This document shows positions 49,189-58,200 of a DNA stretch of 64,000 bases, one piece after another. How positions within the stretch are numbered: the first letter of the stretch is position 1; each line of letters opens with the position of its first letter. Location: positions 930,001 to 994,000 of the forward strand of contig NZ_MPVN01000001.1 of assembly GCF_001955535.1 (NCBI RefSeq), written 5' to 3'. The stretch is from Paenibacillus sp. FSL H7-0326 (GTDB taxonomy: Bacteria; Bacillota; Bacilli; Paenibacillales; Paenibacillaceae). The notes beneath the pieces were generated by a model. The model worked only from the letters and a program-made list of their open reading frames with translations, was not told where the DNA came from and made no database searches. A program made the translations under genes and the position numbers.

Positions 49189-49410
49189 GTGAAATATGTT
49201 TTTTATGTATTAGGAATTTTATTATTATCCCTTGGTATTTCTTTCACTATACAATCAGACCTTGGAACTTCACCTTTTGATGCAGTTTTGGTAGGACTGT
49301 CCATAAATGTGGGGCTTACTGTAGGAAGTTGGGAAATAATAATAGCTTTAATATTGATATGTTGTAATTCGTTTCTAAGCAGAAAAGGGCCGGAAATATT
49401 AGGATTGGTA
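49189..49410 (+). pseudogene. YczE-like membrane protein, truncated
   Basis: The protein starts at GTG 49189 (MKYVFYVLGILLLSLGISFT) and continues IQSDLGTSPFDAVLVGLSIN, a strong match to the start of YczE/YitT-type membrane proteins. The third predicted membrane span ends near ILICCNSFLSRKGPEI, after which the reading frame goes into unrelated sequence (HEFRLFITITHNYPSA). The other spans are lost. A MarR-controlled transporter gene probably once stood here. Confidence 0.6.
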
Positions 49411-49669
49411 AGTCACGAATTCAGGTTATTTATAACCATTACTCACAATTACCCATCTGCGTAATGGTTACAATTGAGACTGGAAAGTAATGAAAATGAC
49501 AGAATATATGGCTACGGATGAGATTTATTTAGGGTTAATTTGATACTTTCCGTAATATTAATGCAAAACAGCGAAGCCTTGGATTGCGCCCCAACTACGA
49601 CAAAAACACCTTTCTGTTCGCCGGAATAAATCGGGAATGTGATCAAGTTCCTGTCATCGGCTAATGACA
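49411..49669. other. Gene-free stretch
   Basis: No reading frame with a ribosome site and no RNA signature was found. The sequence seems to be junk between the truncated YczE-like gene and the transporter terminator. Confidence 0.5.
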
Positions 49670-49700
49670 TGAAAACCGCTGCCAATTTTATTGGCAGCGG
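49670..49700 (-). terminator. Terminator of the metal ABC transporter operon
   Basis: CCGCTGCCAAT (49676-49686) pairs with ATTGGCAGCGG (49690-49700), followed by TTTTC on the minus strand, about 40 bases after the last gene's stop. Confidence 0.85.
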
Positions 49701-49740
49701 CGCTTAATTTGATCTATTATGCTCTCCTCCATCATCCCCG

Positions 49741-50559
49741 TCACTCGGCTTGCAAAACGGCTGGTAGCCGTTGTTTCTTAGCATCTTTAACCGATAACAC
49801 GGAGGCCAACAGTGCCTTCGTGTAAGGATTCTGGGCTTCAGCGAGGAGATGCCTGCTGCTGATTATCTCTACAATGCTGCCGCGATGCATCACGGCAATC
49901 ATGCCGCTGACACGCTGGACTACGGCCAAATCGTGTGAAATGAACAGCGAGGAAATTCCGTTCTCCTTCTGCAAACGGGCAAACAGCTCCAGTATTTGCT
50001 GCTGAATGGACACATCAAGCGCTGAAGTGGCCTCGTCATAGATAACGATATCCGGCTTTATTCCAATCACCCTGGCGATTGCCGCCCTTTGCAGCTCCCC
50101 GCCGCTGAGCTCATGAGCATATTTGGCCGCAAACGTCAGAGGAAGTCCGACGAGCTCCAGCAGACGCTCGGACTCTTGTACGGCTTCTCTGCGCTTCATA
50201 ACCTTATAGTTGATCAACGGTTCACGGATGAATGCGCCAATCGTCATACGGGGATTGAAAACGGCAAACGGATCTTGAAAAACCATCTGAATCCGCCTGC
50301 GGTTTTGCCGAAGCGCCTCACCCTTCAAGTCGGTTATATCCTCGCCTTGATAGATAATCCGGCCGGAAGTCACCCGCTCCAAATGGGTGATACATTTGGC
50401 CAATGTGCTTTTTCCGCTGCCGCTTTGCCCGACAATGCCAAGGCACTCTCCGGCACCTAGCTTCAGACTGACCGCATCAAGCGCAGTCAGTCTGTCCCCG
50501 CCGCTCAGTTCGAACTGCTTGGTTACATTTCTCAGCTCAAGGATGGGCTGACCGGACAA
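49741..50559 (-). CDS. Nickel/peptide-type ABC transporter ATPase (NikE/OppF-like)
   Basis: This 272-residue ABC ATPase has Walker A GIVGQSGSGKSTLAKCITHL (about residues 40-59), Q-loop QMVFQDPFAVFNPRMT, signature HELSGGELQRAAIARVIGIK (about 145) and Walker B DIVIYDEATSALDVSIQ. It pairs with the other ATPase gene upstream, overlapping it by 23 bp, to power the importer. The substrate may be nickel, cobalt or a metal-opine complex, judging from the whole operon. It is the last gene before the terminator, and the sequence is complete. Confidence 0.87.
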   Translation of the reverse strand: MSGQPILELRNVTKQFELSGGDRLTALDAVSLKLGAGECLGIVGQSGSGKSTLAKCITHLERVTSGRIIYQGEDITDLKGEALRQNRRRIQMVFQDPFAVFNPRMTIGAFIREPLINYKVMKRREAVQESERLLELVGLPLTFAAKYAHELSGGELQRAAIARVIGIKPDIVIYDEATSALDVSIQQQILELFARLQKENGISSLFISHDLAVVQRVSGMIAVMHRGSIVEIISSRHLLAEAQNPYTKALLASVLSVKDAKKQRLPAVLQAE

Positions 50560-51343
50560 TGTCTTTCCCCTCCAGTTCCGGGACGTCGGTTAACAGCTTC
50601 ATGGTATAGTTATGCTTCGGACTGTCGATCATACTTTCGGCATTCCCCCATTCGACGATCTTCCCGTCCTTCATGACACCGATCTTGTCTGCCATATGTG
50701 CCGCAACCGCCATATTATGCGTTACCATGATGATGCCCGTTCCAAAGGTATCTCTCAGTTGCAACAGCTGCTTCATGACCTGCGCCTGTGTAATGACATC
50801 CAGTGCGCTGGTCGGCTCGTCCGCCAGCAGAAGTTCGGGCTCCATGGCCATGGCCATCGCTATGGAGACCCTCTGCCTCATCCCTCCGCTGAGCTGGCAC
50901 GGGTAGGCATTCATCACACGATCCGGATCGTCCAGCTTCATGTTTGAGAGCAGCTGGACGGCCCGATTATAAGCCGTCTTTTTCGATAGCTTGAAGTGAG
51001 TCCGTATACTCTCGATATATTGGCTGCCCACTTTCCGAATCGGGTTCAGATACGAGCCGCTGTCCTGAAAAATCATCGCCATCCGCTTTCCGCGCACGCG
51101 GCGCCATTCCTCCTGGGTGTAATGAAGCAGATGATTGCCCTGAAATACAATATCACCGCTGATATAACGTCCTCCTGCAGGCAGGAGCCCCAGTATGGTG
51201 CGAATGAGGGTCGATTTTCCGCTGCCGCTCTCCCCCACGATGCAAACAATCTCCTTTTCCTTCATAGAGAAGACTGCATGCTTCAGCACCGGCATCCCTT
51301 TATAAGCGACAGAGAGGTCATTCACGCACAGCAGCTCGGTCAT
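50537..51343 (-). CDS. Nickel/peptide-type ABC transporter ATPase (NikD/OppD-like)
   Basis: This 268-residue ATPase subunit has Walker A CIVGESGSGKSTLIRTILGL (about residues 34-53), signature YPCQLSGGMRQRVSIAMAMA (about 143) and Walker B ELLLADEPTSALDVITQ. The OppD-type C-terminal end (KHNYTMKLLTDVPELEGK) is present in short form, without the long Cys-rich end of true OppD. Four bases overlap the binding-protein gene. It cooperates with the downstream NikE-like ATPase. Complete. Confidence 0.87.
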   Translation of the reverse strand: MTELLCVNDLSVAYKGMPVLKHAVFSMKEKEIVCIVGESGSGKSTLIRTILGLLPAGGRYISGDIVFQGNHLLHYTQEEWRRVRGKRMAMIFQDSGSYLNPIRKVGSQYIESIRTHFKLSKKTAYNRAVQLLSNMKLDDPDRVMNAYPCQLSGGMRQRVSIAMAMAMEPELLLADEPTSALDVITQAQVMKQLLQLRDTFGTGIIMVTHNMAVAAHMADKIGVMKDGKIVEWGNAESMIDSPKHNYTMKLLTDVPELEGKDIVRSAHP

Positions 51344-52920
51344 CGTTTTTCAATCCTGATTTGATTGTCCAGCAGATAGAAATCAATGGGGTACATCGTT
51401 GCTCCCTTGACGAAGCTCTTGCTTACAATATTGATCGGCGTATATGTCACGAACATATACGCTGCGTCGTTAAGGATGATTTGCTGGGCTTCCGCCGCGA
51501 GCTCATACCTCTTCTGAAGATCAAACTCCGCGTTCAGGCGTTCGATTACCGCATCGAGCTTCAGATTGCTGTACCGGCCTGCGTTCCACTCCGCTCCCGT
51601 CTTAAAGTAGAAATCGAGAATGTACTGCGGATCTCCCGTAATTCCTGTGTTGATGCTGGAGAGGCACAAATCGAAATCGCCGCTCTTCTGCTTGTCCGTC
51701 AGGTCTTCATAAGAAGTGATCTTGATGCTTACGCCGATCTCCTTCAGCTGCGCCTGCATGGCTGCGGCTACAGTGGAGTCGGACTCATAGGCGGAATTCA
51801 GAATGAGCCCAAACTCAAGCTTTTTCCCGTTCTTGTCCCGAATCCCGTCTCCATTCGTATCGACATAACCCGCATCGGTCAAAAGCTGGTTGGCTTTCTC
51901 CGAATTATAATCGTACGCGGTAATTTGATCGTAGCCGAACGGCAGCGCCGACGTAAAAGGTCCCTTGGCAGCTTTCCCGCCGATTAAAGTCTTCGCGTAC
52001 GTCTCTCTGTCAATTCCGTATGACAACGCTTTCCGTACCGCAACATCGCTCAGCAGCCCGTTTTTATAGTTCATCCATACGAACTGTGTGCGCAGGCTTG
52101 CAATTTCGTCAATGACATAATCCGGATTGTTGTCGAACAGGGAGAGGCTGCTTCTGCCCACATTGCTGGCCACGTCTATTTCACCGGTTTGTAAAGCCAG
52201 CGCCCGCGTATTGTCATCCTTAATATACTTGAACGTGATGCCTTCCACGTCTGCGGCGCCTCCCCAGTATCCGTCATACCTGCTCACCTCAATTTCCCTG
52301 TCAGAGGTATAAGAGGTCACCATGAATGGGCCTGTAGCAATAGGCTTGCTCACGAATTTGCCCGTATCCGCGGTGGTATCCACAATGACGAAAAGCGGTT
52401 CTGCGATGTTTCCGAGAAGAGATGCGTAAGGTTTCGTCGTTTTTATCGTAAGATTCTGTCCTTCCGCAGTCATGGATGCTACCGGCAGCGTAGTCTTGCC
52501 TCTTTCGTTAAGGGTCAGCGAACGTTCGATTGAATTTTTGACAGCTTCGGCAGTGACCGGATTTCCGTTATGAAAGGTTACTCCGTCCCGGATGTGAAAA
52601 AGCCAGGTCGTGTTATCCGCCCTTTCCCACGAATCGGCAAGCTTGGGCACGAGCTTCATGTTTGCATCAAACTGTACAAGCGTCTCCCCGATGGCAGCCC
52701 GTGCAAGGGTCCAGCCGTTCCATCCCTCCGCCGGATCGAGATTGCTGCCGAGCCAGAATAAAGCGACCGTCAAATGCTTGGGCGTTTTGCCAGCCGCGCT
52801 ATTATCCGCAGCCGCCTTGCCGTTCGCATTCTGTCCGGTATCCGATGCTACGCTGCAGGCTGCCAGCATGAAGCAGAGCAGCAAAAGCGCCGCAAGAAAC
52901 ATTAATTTTTTATTCATCAT
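51340..52920 (-). CDS. Nickel/metallophore-type solute-binding lipoprotein
   Basis: This 526-residue binding protein begins with a signal peptide and lipobox (LLLLCFMLAACSVASDTGQN). The mature part has WLGSNLDPAEGWNGWTLARA, IGETLVQFDANMKLVPKLAD and WLFHIRDGVTFHNGNPVTAE, the family-5 pattern. The 'GW.GW..R..IGETL' style is typical of nickel and CntA-like metal binders rather than peptide binders. It captures the substrate outside the membrane. The gene lies third of five in the operon. Which metal or chelate it binds cannot be told from sequence. Confidence 0.8.
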   Translation of the reverse strand: MMNKKLMFLAALLLLCFMLAACSVASDTGQNANGKAAADNSAAGKTPKHLTVALFWLGSNLDPAEGWNGWTLARAAIGETLVQFDANMKLVPKLADSWERADNTTWLFHIRDGVTFHNGNPVTAEAVKNSIERSLTLNERGKTTLPVASMTAEGQNLTIKTTKPYASLLGNIAEPLFVIVDTTADTGKFVSKPIATGPFMVTSYTSDREIEVSRYDGYWGGAADVEGITFKYIKDDNTRALALQTGEIDVASNVGRSSLSLFDNNPDYVIDEIASLRTQFVWMNYKNGLLSDVAVRKALSYGIDRETYAKTLIGGKAAKGPFTSALPFGYDQITAYDYNSEKANQLLTDAGYVDTNGDGIRDKNGKKLEFGLILNSAYESDSTVAAAMQAQLKEIGVSIKITSYEDLTDKQKSGDFDLCLSSINTGITGDPQYILDFYFKTGAEWNAGRYSNLKLDAVIERLNAEFDLQKRYELAAEAQQIILNDAAYMFVTYTPINIVSKSFVKGATMYPIDFYLLDNQIRIEKR

Positions 52921-53771
52921 TTTTTTCGTCCTCCTGAATGTAAGCTGATTTCTTTAGGGTCCAATACATCTCTTACGCTGTCTCCCAGCAAATTAAAGAT
53001 CAGAACGGTGCAAAATATCGCGAGCCCCGGATAGATCAATAACCATGGCGCCGTTTGCAGGTATTTCCTTCCTTCGTTCAGCATCGCACCCCATTCCGGT
53101 GCAGGCGGCTGCGAGCCGAGGCCGAGGAAGGACAAGCCGGATATGGAAATCAGCATGCCGCCGACGTCCAGCATGGCCATGACAACCAACGGGGACAGCA
53201 TATTGGGCAGCATATAATGAAATACGATTTTCATATACCGGGCTCCTCCGAGAGCAGCAACGGCAATATATTCTTTTTGGCGAATAGATACAATTAGGCT
53301 TCGAGTCACACGCGCATATTTCGTCCACCAGATGACGGCAAGAGCTATTACCGTATTCATCAGGCCGGGTCCCAGCGCTCCAACGACCGCAATCGCAAAG
53401 ATAATACCAGGGAAAGCCATCAGCGTGTCGCACAGCCGCATCAGAACCGTATCGGAGAAACCTCCGAAAAAGCCTGAAACCATGCCGATCGCAACTCCCA
53501 GCACGAACACGATGCCGATCATCAAGAAAGTCATGGAAAGCGATGTTCTGGCTCCATACAGGATTCGCGACAGCACACATCTGCCGAGCTGATCGGTGCC
53601 AAGCGGGTACTCGGCGCTATGCAGCAGCAGTACATGGGCAAAGTCGGTTGCCAGCGGATCATGGGGCGCGATCAGCGGTGCGATGAGGATGAATGCAATC
53701 CACAGCAGGGCAAGAGCAAGCAAAGCCGAAAATAACCGGTGATGCTTCATGGCGGATTTTAGCTTGTTCAT
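52917..53771 (-). CDS. ABC transporter permease (NikC/OppC-like)
   Basis: This 284-residue permease has a first transmembrane helix after a short basic start (LFSALLALALLWIAFILIAP). It carries the DppC-type periplasmic part (DPLATDFAHVLLLHSAEYPL, LGTDQLGRCVLSRILYGART) and the permease signature EYIAVAALGGARYMKIVFHY (EAA loop, about residues 165-185). Five to six membrane spans are evident. It partners the NikB-like permease encoded 1 bp upstream and overlaps the binding protein gene by 4 bp. Complete. Confidence 0.87.
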   Translation of the reverse strand: MNKLKSAMKHHRLFSALLALALLWIAFILIAPLIAPHDPLATDFAHVLLLHSAEYPLGTDQLGRCVLSRILYGARTSLSMTFLMIGIVFVLGVAIGMVSGFFGGFSDTVLMRLCDTLMAFPGIIFAIAVVGALGPGLMNTVIALAVIWWTKYARVTRSLIVSIRQKEYIAVAALGGARYMKIVFHYMLPNMLSPLVVMAMLDVGGMLISISGLSFLGLGSQPPAPEWGAMLNEGRKYLQTAPWLLIYPGLAIFCTVLIFNLLGDSVRDVLDPKEISLHSGGRKK

Positions 53772-53772
53772 T

Positions 53773-54711
53773 TTATACGTCCAGACCCAATCGGATGCGG
53801 GGATCCTGAATATGCGTCCAAATATCGACTACAAGATTAATCGTCACATAAATAAAGGTCATCCAAATGACGTAGCCTTGTATAAGCGGATAGTCCCGGG
53901 TGAAAATCGCTTCCACGGCCATTTTCCCGACCCCCGGCCATACGAATATACTTTCAACAATCGCTGCCCCGCCCAGCAGCCAGCCGGCAGACAGGCCCAG
54001 CAGCGTCACGATGGGAAGCATGGAATTGGGCAGAATATGTTTGAACATAATGGCGCTTTCCTTCACTCCTCTGGCCCTCGCACCTGTGATATAATTCTGC
54101 GAAAGCTCTTCCAGAATGATGACCCTGATTTGCCTGACATATTTGGAGATCATGGGCACAGCCAATGTGCATGCGGGTAAAATAATACTTTTGAAGCCCT
54201 TGCTGCCCATGACAGGCAGAAGCTGTAGCTTCACACCGAATATATACATCAGGAGGATTCCGAGCCAGAAATTCGGCATCGATATGCCTGCAAACGAAAT
54301 GAAGCGGATCAGATAATCGGCAAAACGGTTTCTATAAAGTGCAGAACCAATCCCAAGCGGAAGAGAAATAAGGACAACCATAAGCATCGTAGTTCCCGTC
54401 AGCTTAAGGGTCGCCGGAAGCCGGGACACGATTGCATCCAGCACCGGCCGGTCGTATTTATAAGAGATGCCGAAATCTCCAACAAGCACATGTCCCAGCC
54501 ATTTCCCGTAACGAAGCAGAAAGGGCTGATCCAGTCCCAGTTCATGGCGCACTTGGCTTACAAGCTCGTCGGACGGAGCCACTCCCGTCGACATCAGCAT
54601 AAGCCGGGCAGGGTCTCCCGGGGACAGATAAGTTAGAAGGAAGGTAAGAAACGAAATGCCAAACAAAACAACAATTAGTTGGAGGAATCTTTTATAAACA
54701 TAGATTTTCAT
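53773..54711 (-). CDS. ABC transporter permease (NikB/OppB-like)
   Basis: This 312-residue permease begins KIYVYKRFLQLIVVLFGISF, as OppB/NikB proteins do. It has PGDPARLMLMSTGVAPSDEL, RHELGLDQPFLLRYGKWLGH, the EAA-type loop QNYITGARARGVKESAIMFK (about residues 195-214) and a closing IWTHIQDPRIRLGLDV. Six membrane spans are visible. It is the first gene of the operon, about 170 bp downstream of the terminator that ends the nitrile hydratase-urt unit, so it has its own promoter. Complete. Confidence 0.87.
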   Translation of the reverse strand: MKIYVYKRFLQLIVVLFGISFLTFLLTYLSPGDPARLMLMSTGVAPSDELVSQVRHELGLDQPFLLRYGKWLGHVLVGDFGISYKYDRPVLDAIVSRLPATLKLTGTTMLMVVLISLPLGIGSALYRNRFADYLIRFISFAGISMPNFWLGILLMYIFGVKLQLLPVMGSKGFKSIILPACTLAVPMISKYVRQIRVIILEELSQNYITGARARGVKESAIMFKHILPNSMLPIVTLLGLSAGWLLGGAAIVESIFVWPGVGKMAVEAIFTRDYPLIQGYVIWMTFIYVTINLVVDIWTHIQDPRIRLGLDV

Positions 54712-54751
54712 TAACTATCAGACGCCCTTTCACGGATCCTTCCCCCCAAAT

Positions 54752-54793
54752 CAAAAAAGCGTCATTATCCATAAAAGCTGGATAAGGACGCTT
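54752..54793 (-). terminator. Terminator of the nitrile hydratase-urt-metal permease operon
   Basis: AAGCGTC with ATCCA (54757 on) pairs with TGGAT and GACGCTT (54778-54793). TTTTTTG follows on the minus strand. Confidence 0.85.
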
Positions 54794-54880
54794 TAAACAG
54801 ACATGATTTAACACCGTTTCCGCTGCCCGCTCCAATGACTCCAAGTTTTAGTTTTTTGGGGTGGTTCCCTGAAAAGTAAC

Positions 54881-55600
54881 TCATACTTTGACAAGAATAT
54901 AGATTCCTAATCCAATACTGTAGACTGCAGCAAGACTGCCAAATAAACGGTAAATCGATAAGCGAACTCTCGCCTTCATAAATCCGATTACCGCAAGCAA
55001 GGCAATTAAGGAGGTCGAAAAAATTAGTCCAAGAACAAAAGAAAGCACCACTGATCCACCCAACAATATCGTCCCCATCCCCGACGCTGTGCTGAGCAAT
55101 AATATTTGAGTGGGCGTTTCCGCACCGAAACCGTGTATAACCCCGACGATGAAAGCGCCTGTTTTACCGACAATTTTTTCACCCGATGCTGCGTATTTTA
55201 TATCCTTCTTCAGCAATTTTGCCGAAATTGCATATTTCAATCGGCGAAGCGCTTCGAACGCGATACTCCACTTGCTTTGAAGTACAAATCCGTTCCATCG
55301 TCGAATTAATGTAACACCCATCCAACTCCCCAATAAAATAAGAGTAGCGGCAACTGCTTTTTCCATAACGGAGTCCAGCCAACCTGGAACTTCCTTGCCT
55401 ATTTGAACGGCGGCAAGACCGAGAACCAAGATTACGAAGCCGTGTCCAAACGAATACATCGTTGCCAGGAACATACCTTGTTTCGCTTTTGTTTCAAAAC
55501 CGACCAGATCGGTTATCGCCGCAATATGATCCCAATCCACTCCATGACGAAAACCAAGAAGCAACGAAGAAAACATAACAAGCAAAATCTCAGTTGCCAT
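54881..55600 (-). CDS. NiCoT/UreH-type nickel or cobalt permease
   Basis: This 239-residue membrane protein has the hallmark HxxxxDH in LGFRHGVDWDHIAAITDLVG (about residues 16-35) and then YSFGHGFVILVLGLAAVQIG, with six or so spans. This class moves Ni2+ or Co2+ into the cytoplasm. It is the last gene of the nitrile hydratase operon, 45 bp after urtE, with GGGAGGTAAGCAGGG before the ATG. Because the hydratase motif is the cobalt type, cobalt for that enzyme is the likeliest cargo (compare NhlF of Rhodococcus). Nickel for a distant urease is the alternative. Confidence 0.8.
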   Translation of the reverse strand: MATEILLVMFSSLLLGFRHGVDWDHIAAITDLVGFETKAKQGMFLATMYSFGHGFVILVLGLAAVQIGKEVPGWLDSVMEKAVAATLILLGSWMGVTLIRRWNGFVLQSKWSIAFEALRRLKYAISAKLLKKDIKYAASGEKIVGKTGAFIVGVIHGFGAETPTQILLLSTASGMGTILLGGSVVLSFVLGLIFSTSLIALLAVIGFMKARVRLSIYRLFGSLAAVYSIGLGIYILVKV

Positions 55601-55645
55601 CCCTGCTTACCTCCCGAAAATGATAGTATGGAGCGAAATAATAGA

Positions 55646-56347
55646 TCATACTGTCAAATGTTTTCGTATCACCTGATCGTTTAATTCACTTATATCGCCC
55701 TCCGAAACAATAGTCCCTTTTTCCATAACATAGAAATAGTCGCCGATGTCTTTGACGAAATCCAGACTTTGTTCCACTAATAAAATCGCCATTTGGCCAT
55801 CTCTTTTAATGGTACGGATAACTTCTCGGATATCTTCAACGATCGACGGTTGAATACCTTCCGTCGGTTCGTCAAGCAGCAACAACCGGGGCTTCGAGGC
55901 CAACGCCCGAGCAAATGCAAGTTGTTGCTGCTGTCCGCCACTCAAATCTCCGCCACGCCTCTCATACATTTCTTTCAAAACAGGGAAATTGATTACCGCT
56001 TCCGGCGGAATGGATGATGGCCTGGTTTTTTCCCGGCTCGCTTCCAAGCCCAGCAAGATATTATCGTAAACGCTAAGTTGGGGAAACACTTCGCGTCCTT
56101 GCGGCACATATCCGATTCCGCTGCGAGCCCGCTCGCTCGGCAATTTACGCGTTAGGTCAACTTCATTAAACCTGATGGAGCCCTTGGCCGTCTTTAACAA
56201 ACCTATAATGCTTTTCATAAGGGTGGTTTTGCCGACGCCATTTCTTCCCAACAGACAGACTACTTGTCCGGGTTGGACACGAATCGAAACATTCCGCAAG
56301 ATAATGCTTTCTCCGTACCCCGCCTCAACTTGTTGCACCGACAACAT
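55646..56347 (-). CDS. urtE: Urea/amide ABC transporter ATPase UrtE-like
   Basis: This ATPase of about 233 residues (LivF type) starts at ATG 56347, with AAAGGTGGG before it: MLSVQQVEAGYGESIILRNV. Walker A is CLLGRNGVGKTTLMKSIIGL, the family's YVPQGREVFPQLSVYDNI lies at about 84-101, signature DLSGGQQQQLAFARALASKP, and Walker B LLLLDEPTEGIQPSIVEDIR. The GIQPSIVEDIREVIR ending is typical of UrtE. It overlaps urtD by 23 bp and precedes the metal permease gene. Complete. Confidence 0.87.
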   Translation of the reverse strand: MLSVQQVEAGYGESIILRNVSIRVQPGQVVCLLGRNGVGKTTLMKSIIGLLKTAKGSIRFNEVDLTRKLPSERARSGIGYVPQGREVFPQLSVYDNILLGLEASREKTRPSSIPPEAVINFPVLKEMYERRGGDLSGGQQQQLAFARALASKPRLLLLDEPTEGIQPSIVEDIREVIRTIKRDGQMAILLVEQSLDFVKDIGDYFYVMEKGTIVSEGDISELNDQVIRKHLTV

Positions 56348-57116
56348 CCGTATCCCACCTTTTTCCGAGATATACTTCAGCAACCCGTTCATTGCTTTGT
56401 ACGTCTTCCATCGTTCCTTCGCACAGCAGCTTCCCTTCATGCATAACCGTCACCTTGCTGGCAAAACTGCGCACGAATTCCATGTCGTGCTCGACGACAA
56501 TGATCGTACGCTCGCCGGCGATCTTCTTGAGCAACTGGCCCGTTTTCTCCGTTTCATTATCCGTCATGCCCGCTACCGGTTCGTCGAGCAGCAAAATTTG
56601 CGGCTCCTGTATTAGCATCATGCCGATTTCCAACCACTGCTTTTCGCCGTGAGACAAGCTTCCGGCTCGCAAACGTCGTTTATCCCACAATCCGATCAAA
56701 TCCAATTGGCCGTCGATGGTCGAACGCGTTTCCTTTGTCATGGCAGCGCGTATGGTAGCGAATACGCCGCGATTTTGTCGCATGGATATTTCCAAATTTT
56801 CTTCCACTGTCAAACTATGAAAAATCGAAGGTGTCTGGAATTTCCTTCCAATACCGAGTTCGGCGATCCGATGTTCTTTCAATCGGGAAATATCGGTCTT
56901 TCCGTTTAACAGCACTTTACCTGCAGACAGCTTCACTTTGCCACAAATGACGTCCAGCATCGTCGTTTTTCCTGCCCCGTTAGGTCCGATAAGAAAGCGC
57001 AGCTCTCCATGCTCCAAATGCAGGTTCATTTCTTGTAGCGCCTTAAATCCGTCAAATTCCACAGTTAATTTCTCGCAAGAAAGAATAACATCCGCCAACC
57101 TCTCACTCATGATCAC
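56325..57116 (-). CDS. urtD: Urea/amide ABC transporter ATPase UrtD-like
   Basis: This 263-residue ATPase (LivG type) opens VILSCEKLTVEFDGFKALQE. Walker A is FLIGPNGAGKTTMLDVICGK (about residues 41-60), followed by the UrtD-type GIGRKFQTPSIFHSLTVEEN at about 86-105. The signature is GSLSHGEKQWLEIGMMLIQE, with LSHGEKQWLEIGM characteristic of UrtD, and Walker B is LLLDEPVAGMTDNETEKTGQ. It pairs with UrtE. The gene overlaps urtC by 14 bp. Complete. Confidence 0.9.
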   Translation of the reverse strand: MIMSERLADVILSCEKLTVEFDGFKALQEMNLHLEHGELRFLIGPNGAGKTTMLDVICGKVKLSAGKVLLNGKTDISRLKEHRIAELGIGRKFQTPSIFHSLTVEENLEISMRQNRGVFATIRAAMTKETRSTIDGQLDLIGLWDKRRLRAGSLSHGEKQWLEIGMMLIQEPQILLLDEPVAGMTDNETEKTGQLLKKIAGERTIIVVEHDMEFVRSFASKVTVMHEGKLLCEGTMEDVQSNERVAEVYLGKRWDTDVVGATS

Positions 57117-58167
57117 CGATCCTCCTTTTGGCGATTTTTCCTCCCCATTGCTTCAACATCCCCACTACGCCTTCAGGCATGAATATCGTAACAGATACGA
57201 AAAGGATACCGAGGAAATACAGCCAAATATCGGGATAGCTTTCGCTGAACGCAGATTTGGCGGAATTCATAAGAATGGCTCCTAACACCGCCCCGATCAA
57301 TGAGCTCCTGCTTCCGACGGCTACCCAAAGCACCATTTCGATAGAAGGGATAATGCCCATCATGGAAGGGGAAATGATCCCGACATGCAATACAAACAAC
57401 ATACCTGCCATTCCCGCCAATGCGGCAGAAAGAGAAAAGACGAACATTTGGTACTTGGCTGTATTATATCCAATGAATCGAGCGCGGTTCTCGCCGTCGC
57501 GGATGGCGCGCAGCACTTTGCCAAACCGGCTTTTTACTAAAACCAAGCATATCAAATATGATCCTATCAAGACGCCCGCGGTAACGTAATACAATCCTTT
57601 CCTTGTTTCGGGACTAGATAAGAAATGACCGAAAATCGTAGTATAGCCCGTTACGCCGTTAGTGCCCCCAGTGTACGCTTGCTGACCGATAAACAACGTT
57701 GTGGTAATGATGACTAGCGCCTGGGTCAAGATTGTAAAATAAACGCCGCGAATCCGATTGCGGAAAGTAAAAAAACCGAGGAAAAGAGCTAGTACCGCAG
57801 GCACCAGAACACCGAGGGCGACCGCAATGCCAAAATAGCGAAACGGTTGCCAGAACACAGGAAGACTCGTCAGACCGCTCCATTCCATAAAATCAGGAAG
57901 ACTGCCGTCGCTGGCCTCCAGTTTTAAATACATGCCCATCGCATAAGCTCCGAGACTGAAAAATACACCGTGTCCGAGACTGAGAATGCCAGTATATCCC
58001 CAAGTGAGACTGAGACCAAGCGCTGCTATGGAAAAGGCCAAAAATTTAGCTAACAAATTCAACCGGAAATCGCTTAATCCGAGCGGTGCCACGAGGAGTA
58101 TCACGAGAGCTGCCAAATATCCAATCGACGACCAAGTGCGGTTAAAGGCCCCTTTCCGATTCAGCAT
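57103..58167 (-). CDS. urtC: Urea/amide ABC transporter permease UrtC-like
   Basis: This permease of about 354 residues (LivM type) starts at ATG 58167 (MLNRKGAFNRTWSSIGYLAA), with AAAGGTGG ahead. The core has LSLTWGYTGILSLGHGVFFS (the LivM-like 'GY.G..SLGH' segment at about residues 55-75), the UrtC-type TGYTTIFGHFL, and IRDGENRARFIGYNTAKYQM (the EAA-like loop at about 230-250). Eight or more membrane spans are apparent. It works with UrtB. Order and length are canonical. Confidence 0.88.
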   Translation of the reverse strand: MLNRKGAFNRTWSSIGYLAALVILLVAPLGLSDFRLNLLAKFLAFSIAALGLSLTWGYTGILSLGHGVFFSLGAYAMGMYLKLEASDGSLPDFMEWSGLTSLPVFWQPFRYFGIAVALGVLVPAVLALFLGFFTFRNRIRGVYFTILTQALVIITTTLFIGQQAYTGGTNGVTGYTTIFGHFLSSPETRKGLYYVTAGVLIGSYLICLVLVKSRFGKVLRAIRDGENRARFIGYNTAKYQMFVFSLSAALAGMAGMLFVLHVGIISPSMMGIIPSIEMVLWVAVGSRSSLIGAVLGAILMNSAKSAFSESYPDIWLYFLGILFVSVTIFMPEGVVGMLKQWGGKIAKRRIGDHE

Positions 58168-58200
58168 ATATAAATCCACCTTTCATTAGTTGGTTGCCAT

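Noticed and set aside
50612..54316. Many plus-strand frames opposite the ABC transporter genes
   Set aside because: GC-rich coding sequence produces long antisense frames. None has a recognisable protein or start site.
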